From Amia ocellicauda (taxonomy: Eukaryota; Chordata; Actinopteri; Amiiformes; Amiidae): 64,000 nucleotides of DNA. Position 1 is the stretch's first letter. Each line of letters opens with the position of its first letter. Below are positions 1 through 20,525 of the stretch, piece by piece. The notes under the pieces were generated by a model. The model saw nothing but the letters and a program-made list of their open reading frames with translations. It was not told where the DNA came from and made no database searches. Location of the stretch: contig NC_089856.1 in the NCBI RefSeq assembly GCF_036373705.1, positions 28,616,298-28,680,297 of the forward strand, given 5' to 3'. Position numbers and translations under genes: made by a program.

Positions 1-130
1 GCACCTCATTCACAATATTGGTGTGCATACTTTTCTTTTCACTCTGTTTTGTGACTTTCCCAATTCTGTCTTTGTGTATGACAGGTTGGTCTCTGTGCCC
101 CTCTCTCTCCATCCTCTGTGTGTCCCTGTC

Positions 131-9662
<9,532 letters not shown>

Positions 9663-10430
9663 CTTGCCATCACTGCCAAGCCCTCTCTCCCAGCCCACCT
9701 GAGGACATCAATCTCTCCCAGCCTCCCTGAGGACATCAAGTCCTCCACCACTGTGCCATTCACCACAGAATTCCCCTCCCCCCCCCCCCCAACTCCTTGT
9801 CAGAACCATGCAAACCAGACGGACAGGGGGAGGCGGGGTTCCACTACTGGCCTTACAAACTCTTCTTTATACTTCATTTGTCAGACTGGCCTAATGAACT
9901 GCCCTGTGTGCTCACTGTCTGAGGGCCAGATCTGGGGGAGAGGGGGGAGTATTATGGTTAAGAGGATGTTTTGTTATTGTTATTCTATCAGCAGTGCCTT
10001 TACCCGATCAGAAATATCCCCCGTATTCACTGTTGATTGTGATTTTTGTTTGTTTGCTTATTTGTTCTTTTTTTGCCCCATCTTTAAGTATCTAGACTTG
10101 GACTCATTCCTTATTCTGTCCCTCCGCAGATCCTCCTAGGTATCTCAATACTTGAATCTGAGATTTCCGAAGTTCTCTCAAGCTTCAAGAACTTGTAGCA
10201 CAGTCGGTGTCATTTGTTGCTGTCTGTGTCTAGTTCTTCTTGCTTTTTTGGAAGGGGGGGGGGGGGTTGTTTTAACAAAAGCAAAAAAACAATGTTTACT
10301 GTATCAGATGAGCTCTTGCTATAATTCACTGGGACTTAGGAGGCTAAACCTTCTGGGGTTTTTTTTGGTTTTTTTTAAGTTGTTCTGTATATTATGTACT
10401 TAAAAAAAAAAAAAAAGGAATAAATGCAGA
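9663..10430 (+). other. pak2: pak2 3' untranslated region
   Basis: Non-coding sequence after the stop, with C, G and T homopolymer runs, leads to an AATAAA at 10419-10424. The true cleavage site cannot be seen; further AATAAA-like motifs downstream would allow a longer form. Confidence 0.6.
10419..10424 (+). promoter_or_regulatory. likely pak2 polyadenylation signal
   Basis: This is a canonical AATAAA about 757 nt after the pak2 stop, just after an A-rich run. Confidence 0.5.
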
Positions 10431-11306
10431 CTAGAAATCAGGACATTTTTGACTAGTTTTATATATATATATATGTATATGTATACTGTTTATTTTTTGT
10501 TTTTAAACTAACAATCTGACATGATGGTTTAGCACAAATTTAAGTATTTTCAGATGTCTAGGTAGTTTTGACATGACAAGTGATCATCACTGTATTTCCA
10601 TATACTTGGAGTCTAACCTTGTTTTTGCAAGTAAAAGCATTGTTTATGCAAAATCAAAGATACAAACTTTTCAATGATTTTTTTTCTCCCTTTCACTAAT
10701 TTAAAATTAAATGAGACATTGTAAGATAATTCAGTGTTTTTTTTTTTTTCTAAACCCCTTTCAAAAATGTTATTTTCTCTAATTCAACTTTGGGATTTCA
10801 TACTGAATTCTGTCCGTGGGATGTGATTGTTCAGTTGCATAAACAAAACTAGACATTCTTCTTCATTTGTGTTCCTCATTTCAGCAGCTATGGTGTGGTA
10901 CTTCCTTAATAACATCACTAAGTGACTGCTCATGTATATTATTCTTAAAATGTTTTGATTAACCAAAAGCGTGAACTGGACTAAAACTAAATCTCACACT
11001 GGACACTGAATTCCATTAAATAAATCCAATACTATTAGTAGGCAAACGAAGTAGTGGTACATGTATTAGTGCCCCTTTTAAATGTTACCAGTTTTCCGGT
11101 ATAAAATATACTGACATTAGAATGGTCATAATACAGTTAAATGTTTGGGGCTACAATGTTTTTGTTTTCCTCCCTTTTTGTTCTCTGCATAAACGAGTCT
11201 AGAGGTAGCAACTGGTATACAGATATAGTAAACCATACCCATACTGTTAATGGCAACAAAACATGTAAAAGGATAATTACATTTTGTATTTATTTTTTAT
11301 AGTCCA
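10431..11306. other. AT-rich intergenic stretch
   Basis: There is an (AT)n run near 10463 and no coding signal, RNA gene or repeat that I recognise. Confidence 0.5.
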
Positions 11307-12106
11307 CAATTTGTCTGTTTTATATCAATTTAAAATCCACTTAAACTACGATTTTAATGTGGCTGTTGCTTTATTGTAATTTGAGTAATTATCACGTTCT
11401 ACTTTTAAAACTATGTAAAAGTATTTTAACAAAACATTTTACAAAGCTTTACCTTGAGAGTCATTTTACTGGATTGTCCACAGAAAGGAAGTTCTGAGAG
11501 TAACCGTAGCATTCTACAATCCTAGTGCTAGGAATGCATGGCAAACGGAATTTTACTTTTGGAAATAAACCATAACTTGTATTGGGGAACCCAAATATAT
11601 AATCACCGTGTACAGTAAGAACAAAATGCGGTAATCAGAATTAAAACAATGTATTTTTCTTTCCTGTGAGGGCGAGAGTGGGGGGTACATTTCGAATTGA
11701 TCAGATACAAGAAAATAATAGCTTTTCTGCAGTGTCCATACATTTATATATTTCTGTTGGAGTATCGATTGTATACATTGCAATTAACTAGCCATCAGTA
11801 TATTTCTTTACATTTGTGTAATTAATAATGTATACTTCGTCTTGATAAAATTTTAAAACCTAAAAGGAGTATACTCCACGGCAGCAGAATTCACTATTCT
11901 CACAAATCGTTCCATACATACAATATTATACAGCGAAAGCTGGGCCTCGTTCCTCGTAGTTGGCGAACCGAGTTAGACTGATAACGCTGAGCATGACTCG
12001 ACAGAACTCGGGCTTTTCCGTTCCTCGAAGTAAACTAAAGCCTCGCTGAGTAAATTACTAAACAACACATCCTTAATCGTAAACCTGCTCCAGATCAGGC
12101 TAACTT
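11307..12106. repeat. segmental duplication, left part, copy 1
   Basis: The sequence is nearly identical to 19706-20525 apart from small substitutions and indels. It contains the left end of the GGGCC-terminated repeat. In copy 1 it runs straight into the next block; in copy 2 an extra 8.9 kb follows. Confidence 0.9.
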
Positions 12107-12563
12107 TATATTATCCATCTATGTATTATAATTTCCTTGATACATAGATAAACAATTTCTACAACTGTCTAGTTGGCATTTCAGTTCTGGGACTTCAGCG
12201 CTAAAACACTTCCGCATAACTGTACTCTACACTCCGTCGAAGGGAGCTTTGATTAGGCTCCTTCACTCGCTCCCTGGGGAATTGGGACAGCCCTTAAAGT
12301 GGCCACTGTCGTACTACCGCCCCGCAAGGGAAGGGACCGAGGGAAGGTGTGCGATGTGGGACGCAGCCTGGGCTCCGCAATCCTCCCTTGCGAGGCAGCA
12401 CGCGCATGCGCACGTACCCGGATTCTTAAGTCGGGATCCAGTTAACGAGACAAGTTTAGCCTCGGAGAAAGAAGAAAGCCTGACTTAAATTATCGGAGGT
12501 ATTTCATCCGGCTAACGTCTGATTAACCTGAATTAGTTCAACCAGGTACGAGGAACGGGGCCC
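11942..12563. mobile_element. MITE-like element with GGGCC termini and CpG-rich core
   Basis: The ends are inverted: GGGCCTCGTTCCTCGTA at 11942 and TACGAGGAACGGGGCCC at 12547-12563 (one mismatch in 17), with weaker similarity for about 20 bp more. I saw no clear target duplication. The core is CpG-rich and includes an NRF1-type palindrome at 12401. The superfamily is uncertain, and the core may be a separate insertion or a host promoter. Confidence 0.5.
12401..12411. promoter_or_regulatory. NRF1-type palindrome in CpG-rich block, copy 1
   Basis: CGCGCATGCGC matches the NRF1 consensus core (GCGCATGCGC). It lies about 370 bp upstream of the ATG at 12784. The same site recurs at 29736. Confidence 0.4.
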
Positions 12564-12783
12564 TGTGCAGCTAAACAGTTTATTTGTATTTTTACACAGC
12601 GTAATCCACCAGCCGCATAGTATTTTGTTCAATCAAATCTCAAACTTGTTATTATTATATTTTTTACTTGTATTTTTGACATCTGCAATGACGCAACCAA
12701 CCTACGCAAGAGGGCGGGTGTGCGCACGCTTTTTCTTGCGCGCATGAATCGACGGCCATATCGCTTTATTAGCCGTGTGTGAA

Positions 12784-12842
12784 ATGGCTCCTGCTGGAGA
12801 GACGATTTTGAAAGTGCACTATCCTTTCGACGGGTTTGACTG
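12784..12842 (+). CDS. candidate first coding exon, unrecognised, copy 1
   Basis: An ATG in a purine context (GTGAAATGG) begins MAPAGETILKV, ends FDGFDW and runs into a GTAAGT donor at 12843, in phase 2. It lies downstream of a CpG-rich block. A diverged relative occurs at 14131 with the same phase, the same donor and a similar intron start (CTCAGT, then CATAC). I do not recognise the protein and found no further exons in the window. It could be a real 5' exon whose body was not copied, or part of a transposon. Confidence 0.3.
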
Positions 12843-13885
12843 GTAAGTTTCTTTCTCAGTATTTAAAAATTTGCATACCAAATAAATTTTACAATATGAA
12901 CAAGTTTATATTTGAGAAAAACGTGAGTAAGAAGTACTGACGAACTCTGGTTGAGAGATTCAATTTGAAGTGGCTTTGGCACTAGGACGCAGCATACGTA
13001 TCACCTATCGTTTTAAAACAAATGCATTCCATATATGTAACACTTTGAAGATGTGCTTTTTAAATGTACTGTCTTTGAACAGTCCCAGAAAAAAAAGTAT
13101 TTTATGCATGTGTTTGAAATAGGCCGATACCTCCTAAACGCCACTTCCCTCGTCAGTGAGGGAAGGTTAATTCAAGGTATAAAATATAAAATCTGTGCAA
13201 ACGATTGGAGTCGAGTTATACAAAGCAATTACCAATCTGCTGTAATACAATGCGTTAAATATGATGAATAGAAGGCAAACGGAAATATAAACGTCATATA
13301 GCAGTATTTATTTATTATTTTTTAACTGTCCTGTCAAGAATGCACCTTGTTCATATTTGGCTGTTTTGTGATTTAAATGTTAATGCATCTTCTTTGTAAA
13401 TCCTGGGAACGATATTGTTTGTTACCTCGTGTTTTTATTGTATTTATTTTTTCTTCATCAACCTAAAGACAATACTGTAAGCTATTAATGGTATTCAATT
13501 AATTTTCAAATGTATCGTTTGGGCAGTACAAGGTCATAGTACAATGTTATAAAAACGGCGACAAAAAGCTTGTATTAAACCGGAAATATTATCATTCTTA
13601 TATTTATCTCTCCCTCCTTGTAAATTACTGCCTCGTGTACTAAACCGATTTACACCAAATTTGCAAATCTCCAAAGTATGAATAGCTTACACATACTGAT
13701 ATTTAATTTTAAGTAAAAACTACCATAGCCCGTGAATCACAACGGCTAATTCCTGTACATTGTACGCCTATACACGGATATACCTGAAAAATAAATCTTG
13801 TAATAAATCGAGTCTAAAGAAAGTAATGTATGCGTTTGCTTTGGTGCAGTGCGGAAAAAATCACGCTTTCATCCATTTGTACGTT

Positions 13886-14330
13886 ACATTTACGTAATGT
13901 ATGGTAATGAGCAATAAGTGACGTTGGCTGGATAAATTGAGAAGCGGCCATATTTGCCTGTAAAATCGTGATGCGGACGTTTCGTCTTGTACAGTGCTCG
14001 ATACTGTGGAATATTTCGCCCTCAAGTCTTGATTAAAGTTTTCAAAATGCCAAGGGCCACATTGCAGACCGAAAAGCATCGACGTTTTTGCAAATTAATT
14101 CTATCGCATTTCAAGGAGATGGGTTGTAAAATGGCGATCGGAAGGAAGAACTACACCATCGATGGGGTTAACTGGTAAGTTACTTCTCAGTTTTTGACTA
14201 TTTTCATACACCGTAAGGTTTAGCGAACACGAGTAAACATTAACGGCACTAGTTTAGAAAATCTAAAGCGCTGTTTCCATATATGTTTTAAGTTTTCCGC
14301 GTTTTGAAACCAATACGTTACACAGGTGAA
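13886..14330. other. unique segment around the diverged exon-like module
   Basis: This stretch is present only in copy 1 and is missing from the second copy. It holds the module at 14131 and weak similarity to the intron of the 12784 module. Nothing else is recognised. Confidence 0.4.
14131..14174 (+). CDS. candidate first coding exon, diverged relative
   Basis: The exon reads MAIGRKNYTIDGVNW and ends at GTAAGT in phase 2, as in the module at 12784 (IDGVNW against FDGFDW). The intron start is also similar. The frame is open upstream, with possible earlier ATGs at 13987 and 14047, so the true start is uncertain. There is no downstream exon in view. Confidence 0.28.
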
Positions 14331-14333
14331 TTA

Positions 14334-14560
14334 CTATTACACTTAATTTGCTTTATCTTTCAGCACATTATTTGCATTTCAACACCTACTGTGGTGTGTA
14401 AAACAATAGGGATCAATAAAAACTGCAGTGCCACAATATCACAGTGCTGTGGTGGTTAAGGGTTAATTGCAATGCAGTGGTATAACAGTGGCAGTGTACA
14501 ACAAGAAAAGGTTTCACAATAAAACTGAGTTTTAAGGCAGCACCTCAAAATTTGACCATG
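14334..14560 (+). repeat. tRNA-Gly 5' flank repeat
   Basis: This flank (CACTTAATTTGCTTTATC, then CACAGTGCTGTGGTGG) recurs at about 15751 and 31581, each time upstream of a tRNA-Gly gene. It shows that Gly genes moved with their flanks. Confidence 0.8.
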
Positions 14561-14563
14561 TGA

Positions 14564-14578
14564 GCATTGGTGGTTCAG
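14564..14578 (+). pseudogene. tRNA-Gly fragment (first 15 nt)
   Basis: GCATTGGTGGTTCAG follows the usual Gly 5' flank and then stops. It is a truncated copy of the gene found complete at 14816. Confidence 0.75.
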
Positions 14579-14815
14579 CACATTTTCTGTGGTTGCTGCA
14601 ATAGGGGATTAACACTCAAGTGCAGTGGTGTTCAGTCAAAATGAACAAAGTGCTAAAGTTAATGTTCTTAAGATTCCCTGACAGAGGTTGTGTACTTTTT
14701 TTAGTTTTGTGTGCATCTTACATGCTTTACTTATTATCTTACTGATTATGTAAAACAACCCATGACCGACATTTTAAAAGAACTCCTACAAAATATGTGA
14801 GTCAAAATCTTGTGA

Positions 14816-14886
14816 GCATTGGTGGTTCAGTGGTAGAATTCTCGCCTGCCACGCGGGAGGCCCGGGTTCGATTCCCGGCCAATGCA
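14816..14886 (+). tRNA. tRNA-Gly (anticodon GCC)
   Basis: This 71-nt gene folds as a standard cloverleaf: GCATTGG pairs with CCAATGC, the anticodon GCC is at 14848-14850, and the T-arm and B box (GGTTCGATTCC) are intact. A TTTTT terminator begins at 14896. No intron and no encoded CCA. Confidence 0.96.
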
Positions 14887-15126
14887 ACTTCCTACTTTTT
14901 GGAAACCACGATTGATTTTGTGCTTTTTGAGACCACCTACACTCTCCCCTGATTTATTTGTGCTTCGAGCTGAATACACTGCTGCACCAGTCCCCACGAC
15001 GCCAGATGCCTTCTCCTTCCACAAGACTAACCTGTTCTGGAAATATGCCCATGACATCACCAGGGAGAACGACGTTAACACACCCTGCTTCGTGTGCTCC
15101 CTGATGCCTCATGGAGGGCATGGGGC

Positions 15127-15535
15127 TCTGACAATGAGAGATGTTCTACTAAGGAAAGAAAACAAAGGGAAACTGCTAGTAGGAAAGTCCTGAAGTGTTT
15201 GTACCTCAATGCCAGGAGTATAAGCAACAAGATGTTAGACCTAGAAGCCACAGTGCAGAAACATGGCTTACAGAAAACGATGGGGATGAATACAGGGGGG
15301 GTGGTGTAGCATTGTATGTCAGAAATGACACTGAGGCAGAAGAACTCAAATTAGATCCTAGTAACAAAACAGAATCTTTGTGGTTTAAACTTTTGAATAA
15401 AAGATCTGTGTTAGGATTAGTGGTAGGAGTGTGTTACAGGTTGTTATAATGGGAAAGCCCAGTTGGGACTACAGAAGCAGAAATAGAAATGATTGAGATT
15501 GTAAATGACTGCTTTCTATCTCAATTTGTCAGATT
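15127..15535 (+). mobile_element. CR1-like LINE endonuclease fragment
   Basis: Translations give CLYLNARSISNKMLDLEA, GGVALYVRNDTEAEELKL and ESLWFKLLNKRSVLGLVVGVCYR, typical of the apurinic endonuclease domain of CR1-type LINEs. The frame is broken and both ends are missing. Confidence 0.75.
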
Positions 15536-15583
15536 CGTCCATCGGACTGCCAGATGGTGAAGCACAATTCATCACTCCATCAC

Positions 15584-16089
15584 TCTGGCTCAATTGGGGG
15601 AATAGCTCCTTATATCTTTTCTTTTAATTGCACTTTGCTGTAAGTTACTGATAGTCTCTGGGGCGCACACTTCTAAGGCATGTGCACTGATGTTTGTCAT
15701 CCATAAAACCGTCTGTATGATGACCTATATACTATTACAGTCTACCTACTATTACACTTAATTTGCTTTATCTTTCAGCACATTATTTGCATTTCAACAC
15801 CTACTGTGGTGTGTAAAACAATAGGGATCAATAAAAACTGCAGTGCCACAATATCACAGTGCTGTGGTGGTTAAGGGTTAATTGCAATGCAGTGGTATAA
15901 CAGTGGCAGTGTACAACAAGAAAAGGTTTCACAATAAAATTGAGTGACGACTGCAAAGGGAACAGAATTTGATGGGAGGACCGGTTTTAAGGCAGCACCT
16001 CAAAATTTGACAATGTGAGCATTGGTGGTTCAGTGGTAGAATTCTCGCCTGCCACGCGGGAGGCCCGGGTTCGATTCCCGGCCAATGCA
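15584..16089 (+). repeat. Gly-containing duplicated block, copy 1
   Basis: This 506 bp block matches 31414-31919 base for base in length and ends with a complete tRNA-Gly. Confidence 0.9.
16019..16089 (+). tRNA. tRNA-Gly (anticodon GCC)
   Basis: The 71-nt gene is identical to the one at 14816, with intact A and B boxes and a TTTTT run about 10 nt after its end. Confidence 0.96.
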
Positions 16090-16643
16090 ACTTCCTACTT
16101 TTTGGAAACCACGATTGATTTTGTTGGCTTTTGTTTCCCTGGACACTTACTCAGGAGTTTTCAATTTTTGTTTAGCTGCCCAACCGGCACTTCAGCAGCA
16201 ATAACAACCAGAAGTAGCGGTTGCCTGTCTAGGCCTAGCCCCCTGCATCCCTCTCCTCAGAAGGTTCAAGTTCAGGAAATGTGCTGTCTCTTGGTTTTTG
16301 TTATTTATATGTGAGGGGTGGTTTGAGGCAGGTTATATTGAAGGGATACTTACCACTATACTGATGAGGAAGAGTTAGGAGTATAATCTGCCCCATGGAG
16401 CAGTCATTGCATTCTGAGTTCGGTTGAGACCCTGGTGCTACAGAACATTGGGTTAGCTGGGTGCAGTATCAGTGTGCTCACCACTGGTATAGGAAGTAGC
16501 TGGTAAAACCTGTGTGAGTGCCCCGTCATCTTGTCTCTCCAAGTAAGTCCGCAGATTGGCAACATGGTGGGTACCTCTACTCTAACCAGTATGCAGGTCT
16601 GCAATGATATAGTTCACAGGAGATTAAATTTAATGTATTTATA

Positions 16644-17864
16644 CACTCACCTAAAGGATTATTAGGAACACCTGTTCAATTTCTCATTAATGCAATTATC
16701 TAACCAACCAATCACATGGCAGTTGCTTCAATGCATTTAGGGGTGTGGTCCTGGTCAAGACAATCTCCTGAACTCCAAACTGAATGTCTGAATGGGAAAG
16801 AAAGGTGATTTAAGCAATTTTGAGCGTGGCATGGTTGTTGGTGCCAGACGGGCCGGTCTGAGTATTTCACAATCTGCTCAGTTACTGGGATTTTCACGCA
16901 CAACCATTTCTAGGGTTTACAAAGAATGGCGTGAAAAGGGAAAAACATCCAGTATGCGGCAGTCCTGTGGGCGAAAATGCCTTGTTGATGCCAGAGGTCA
17001 GAGGAGAATGGGCCGACTGATTCAAGCTGATAGAAGAGCAACTTTGACTGAAATAACCACTCGTTACAACCGAGGTATGCAGCAAAGCATTTGTGAAGCC
17101 ACAACACGTACAACCTTGAGGCGGATGGGCTACAACAGCAGAAGACCCCACCGGGTACCACTCATCTCCACTACAAATAGGAAAAAGAGGCTACAATTTG
17201 CACAAGCTCACCAAAATTGGACAGTTGAAGACTGGAAAAATGTTGCCTGGTCTGATGAGTCTCGATTTGTGTTGAGACATTCAGATGGTAGAGTCAGAAT
17301 TTGGCGTAAACAGAATGAGAACATGGATCCATCATGCCTTGTTACCACTGTGCAGGCTGGTGGTGGTGGTGTAATGGTGTGGGGGATGTTTTCTTGGCAC
17401 ACTTTAGGCCCCTTAGTGCCAATTGGGCATCGTTTAAATGCCACGGCCTACCTGAGCATTGTTTCTGACCATGTCCATCCCTTTATGACCACCATGTACC
17501 CATCCTCTGATGGCTACTTCCAGCAGGATAATGCACCATGTCACAAAGGTTGAATCATTTCAAATTGGTTTCTTGAACATGACAATGAGTTCACTGTACT
17601 AAACTGGCCCCCACAGTCACCAGATCTCAACCCAATAGAGCATCTTTGGGATGTGGTGGAACGGGAGCTTGGTGCCCTGGATGTGCATCCCACAAATCTC
17701 CATCAACTGCAAGATGCAATCCTATCAATATGGGCCAACATTTCTAAAGAATGCTTTCAGCACCTTGTTGAATCAATGCCACGTAGAATTAAGGCAGTTC
17801 TGAAGGCGAAAGGGGGTCAAACACAGTATTAGTATGGTGTTCCTCATAATCCTTTAGGTGAGTG
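16644..17864 (+). mobile_element. Tc1/mariner DD36E transposon, nearly intact
   Basis: The 1221 bp element is bounded by inverted repeats (CACTCACCTAAAGGATTATT at the left, mirrored by AATCCTTTAGGTGAGTG at the right) and a TA duplication at 16642-16643 and 17865-17866. It holds one transposase frame of 346 codons. The spacing between the second catalytic Asp and the Glu is 36 residues by my count, which fits the DD36E (Incomer) group, not classical DD34E Tc1. The empty site survives at 32094-32095 in the sister copy. Confidence 0.93.
16792..17832 (+). pseudogene. Tc1/mariner transposase with one in-frame stop
   Basis: The frame runs from MGKKGDLSNFERG to a natural TAG at 17830-17832 and has a single internal TGA at 17551-17553, codon 254. 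The N-terminus has the paired-like helix-turn-helix region (SISQSAQLLGFSRTTISRV). Catalytic residues are visible in WSDESRF, QQDNAPCHK and NPIEHLWD. The stop lies just after the second Asp motif, so the copy as shown should not make a full enzyme. The rest shows little decay, which points to recent activity. Confidence 0.9.
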
Positions 17865-18220
17865 TATATGTTGAGTGGTTTGAGGCATGTTACATGACTG
17901 GTTTCTCTTTAGGTCTAGTTCCTAGTCAATCCACAGTCTCTTCTTGTAGGTCATGGTTTGTGATCCTCTACACAGTGATCTCGTACCAAAGGAGATTTTT
18001 CTTTCAAAGATGCTGTGTGTGTGTTTGTATGCATGCCATGGTCAAGTCATGGGTTGGCCATGTTTTTCAGGGAATCTTAAGGACATTAACTTTAGCACTT
18101 TGTTCATTTTGACAACAGGCACACTTTAAAGACCACGCAACTGTACATGAGAAAAAAGTGCCCTCTATTGGGCACTCTAGTGCATTACCTTTCAAAGGAA
18201 GGATATATGAAGTGTTAAAT

Positions 18221-18240
18221 GTGTGTGTGTGTGTGTGTGT
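18221..18240. repeat. GT microsatellite
   Basis: Ten GT units are followed by ATGTATG. The matching site in the array is a TATG-rich run. Confidence 0.85.
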
Positions 18241-18325
18241 ATGTATGTTTAGGTCATGGTTTGAGATGTTTTACAGAGTAATTAAGAGCGAATAAGGAAA
18301 GGATATAAAACAAAAAGTACACAAC

Positions 18326-18397
18326 CTCCCCGTCGGGGAATCGAACCCCGGTCTCCCGCGTGACAGGCGGGGATACTTACCACTATACTAACGAGGA
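18326..18397 (-). tRNA. tRNA-Asp (anticodon GTC)
   Basis: On the minus strand this 72-nt gene starts TCCTCGTTAGTATAGTGG, has GTC at 18362-18364, an intact T-loop (TTCGATT) and G73. The acceptor stem pairs throughout, with one G-U. A TTTTT terminator follows its 3' end at lower coordinates. Confidence 0.96.
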
Positions 18398-18494
18398 AGA
18401 GTTAGGACTCTAATCTGCCTCATTGAGCTAAGGAAGCACAAGCACGCACATTCCGCCCCGCTCTCCAATGTAAGACCAAGCACTCCCGACTATA

Positions 18495-18815
18495 CGCGAT
18501 CGCACCCCCCACCCCCGCTAATTTATATGTATGTAATTTGTATAGTATTAAAGAATAATTAAGTTTGTTTGCATTTTAATAAATTGGAAAGCAATGCAAT
18601 CACATGCTGAAAGTTTCATTTCCTTTTTATTAAGATGGGTGAAGTGGTACAACAGTTTTTATTATTATTATTATTATTAACTATTTTTTATTAAGACGTG
18701 CTGTACTGGTAAGCAGAATGGAAATGCGACAGTCAGAGAGGAAATGTTCCTGTTTAGCAGATGTTAACTGCGCCACTATAATCCCTGATGTGGTAAATCT
18801 ACCTGAATCTACGGA
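18495..18815. repeat. single-copy source of the array palindrome arm
   Basis: The segment from GCGATCGCACCCCCCACCCC to CTACCTGAATCTACGG occurs here once, with no inverted partner. In the array it is present as both arms of a palindrome. Its TTTGCATTTTAAT and CTTTTTATTAAGATGG details match the array's left arm better than its right arm. Confidence 0.8.
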
Positions 18816-19055
18816 GCGTTCTCTGTATTTTTCGGAAATATTTAGTATTTTGCGACCCTCAAAGTCCTAACAACCATAAAAATGATAAATGTTATTTCTC
18901 TATATGAAAGGGTACAAAGTAAGAGCCCATAGCCAAAAACATGTTTTCTGTGTGGGATATGGACTTTAAATTATTATAATGTGTAATTCCTTAAAAAAAT
19001 TAATGGCAAAGAGGCATCAGATTAATGCAGAATGTTTATAGTATGCCATGGTAAC

Positions 19056-19173
19056 TGGAGATCGAACGATACTGTTTTTTCGTGTCGGATACAAACACCA
19101 ATAATTGGGAAGCAGCATTTTCCGATAACGATATATCGTCCAATATGTACTTCTTTTGTTAGTATGCAGAACG
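19056..19173. mobile_element. hAT element, left end only
   Basis: The left end (TGGAGATCGAACGATACTG) follows ATGGTAAC exactly as in the array copies, then similarity stops at about 19173. It shows that the hAT insertion predates the array. Confidence 0.75.
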
Positions 19174-19705
19174 GACAATTTTCTTGCACTGTCTCACCAC
19201 TAGGGCACGACGATTTTGGACTTTGATGTTCTCTTCATTAGGAACTGTACAACAGTGGCATATTATAGAGCATTTACACTATAGACTGGCACAGTTTACT
19301 AATGATTCTTTTATTGCTATAGAAGCTATAAAAATAGAATTAACGGCTACCCGCTTAATGACCACACAGAATAGAGGCATGACGTGCACCTGCTTGTGGG
19401 AACACTGCAAAATGTTTTCCTTCCCAAACGCATTAGCTAATGAATCATTACTATTATGTTGTGTAACTACGTATCGGGACTGCCACGTAACTTACAGAAT
19501 TTGTTTGTTAGACTATTTAAGGCTGTGTGAAACTTTCAATAAACTGAAGATAAATGAACGGACTACTTCGGTGTCTGTGCCTTTTTCTTCCTGAGCGCTC
19601 GTCTCCTGCTGAAAGGTCTCCACTTTTGCTGAAACGCTGACTGGCCTGACTGCCTGATTCACTGGGATCTGAAGGGTTGTTTCAACTGAAACGTTGTACC
19701 TTAAC
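19174..19705 (+). other. unassigned sequence, possibly LTR-like
   Basis: The stretch contains a TATTTAAGG box near 19513 and an AATAAA near 19538, then a TGAACGG-rich tail. That order resembles an old solo LTR, but I see no partner and no clear ends. Confidence 0.2.
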
Positions 19706-20525
19706 AAAATTTGTCTGTTTTATATCAATTTAAAATCCACTTCAACTATGATTTTAATGTGGCTGTTGCTTTATTGTAACTGGACTAATTATCACATTCT
19801 ACTTTAAAACTATGTAAAACTATTTTAACAAAACATTTTACAAAGCTTTACCTTGAAGAGTCATTTTACTGGATTGTCCACAGAAAGGAAGTTCTGACAG
19901 TAACCGTAGCATTCTACAATCCTAGTGCTAGGAATGCATGGCAAACTAAATAACCTAATTTTACTTTTGGAAATAAACCTTAATGCATTATATTGGGGAA
20001 CCCAATATATAAATATATATCACCATGTACAGTAAGAACACAATACGGTAATAAGAATTAAAACAATGTATTTTTTTTCCTGTGGGGATGAGAGTGGGGG
20101 GTACATTTCGAATTGATCAGATACAAGAAAAATAATAGCTTTTCTGCAGTGTCCATACATTGTTATATCTTTCTGTTGGAGTATCGATTTTATACATTGC
20201 AATTAACTAGCCATCAATAGATTTCTTTACATTTGTGTAATTAATAATGTATACTTCGTCTTGATAAAATTTTAAAACCTAAAAGGAGTATACTCCACGG
20301 CAGCAGAATTCACTATTCTCACAAATCGTTCCATACATACAATATTATACAGCGAAAGCTGGGCCTCGTTCCTCGTAGTTGGCGAACCGAGTTAGACTGA
20401 TAACGCTGAGCATGACTCGACAGAACTCGGGCTTTTCCGTTCCTCGAAGTAAACTAAAGCCTCGCTGAGTAAATTACTAAACAACACATCCTTAATCGTA
20501 AACCTGCTCCAGATCAGGCTAACTT
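19706..20525. repeat. segmental duplication, left part, copy 2
   Basis: This matches 11307-12106 and stops abruptly at 20525; the continuation is found at 29441. Confidence 0.9.

Larger units (their letters stand above)
12106..13521. repeat. segmental duplication, right part, copy 1
   Basis: The sequence is almost identical to 29441-30856. It contains the CpG-rich block and the first-exon-like module at 12784. Similarity resumes at about 13805-13885, matching 30860-30934, after a gap of about 284 bp in copy 2. Confidence 0.9.
17865..18435. repeat. Asp-containing duplicated block, copy 1
   Basis: The block corresponds to 32094-32733, which carries a small extra insertion. It contains the tRNA-Asp at 18326. 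Confidence 0.88.

Noticed and set aside
9753-10139. 128-codon ORF after pak2
   Set aside because: It lies in the pak2 3' UTR, shows low complexity and no similarity.
14882-15193. 103-codon ORF after the tRNA-Gly as a gene
   Set aside because: It starts in the tRNA flank and ends in the LINE fragment. The middle (about 14925-15125) is unidentified but not supported as a gene.
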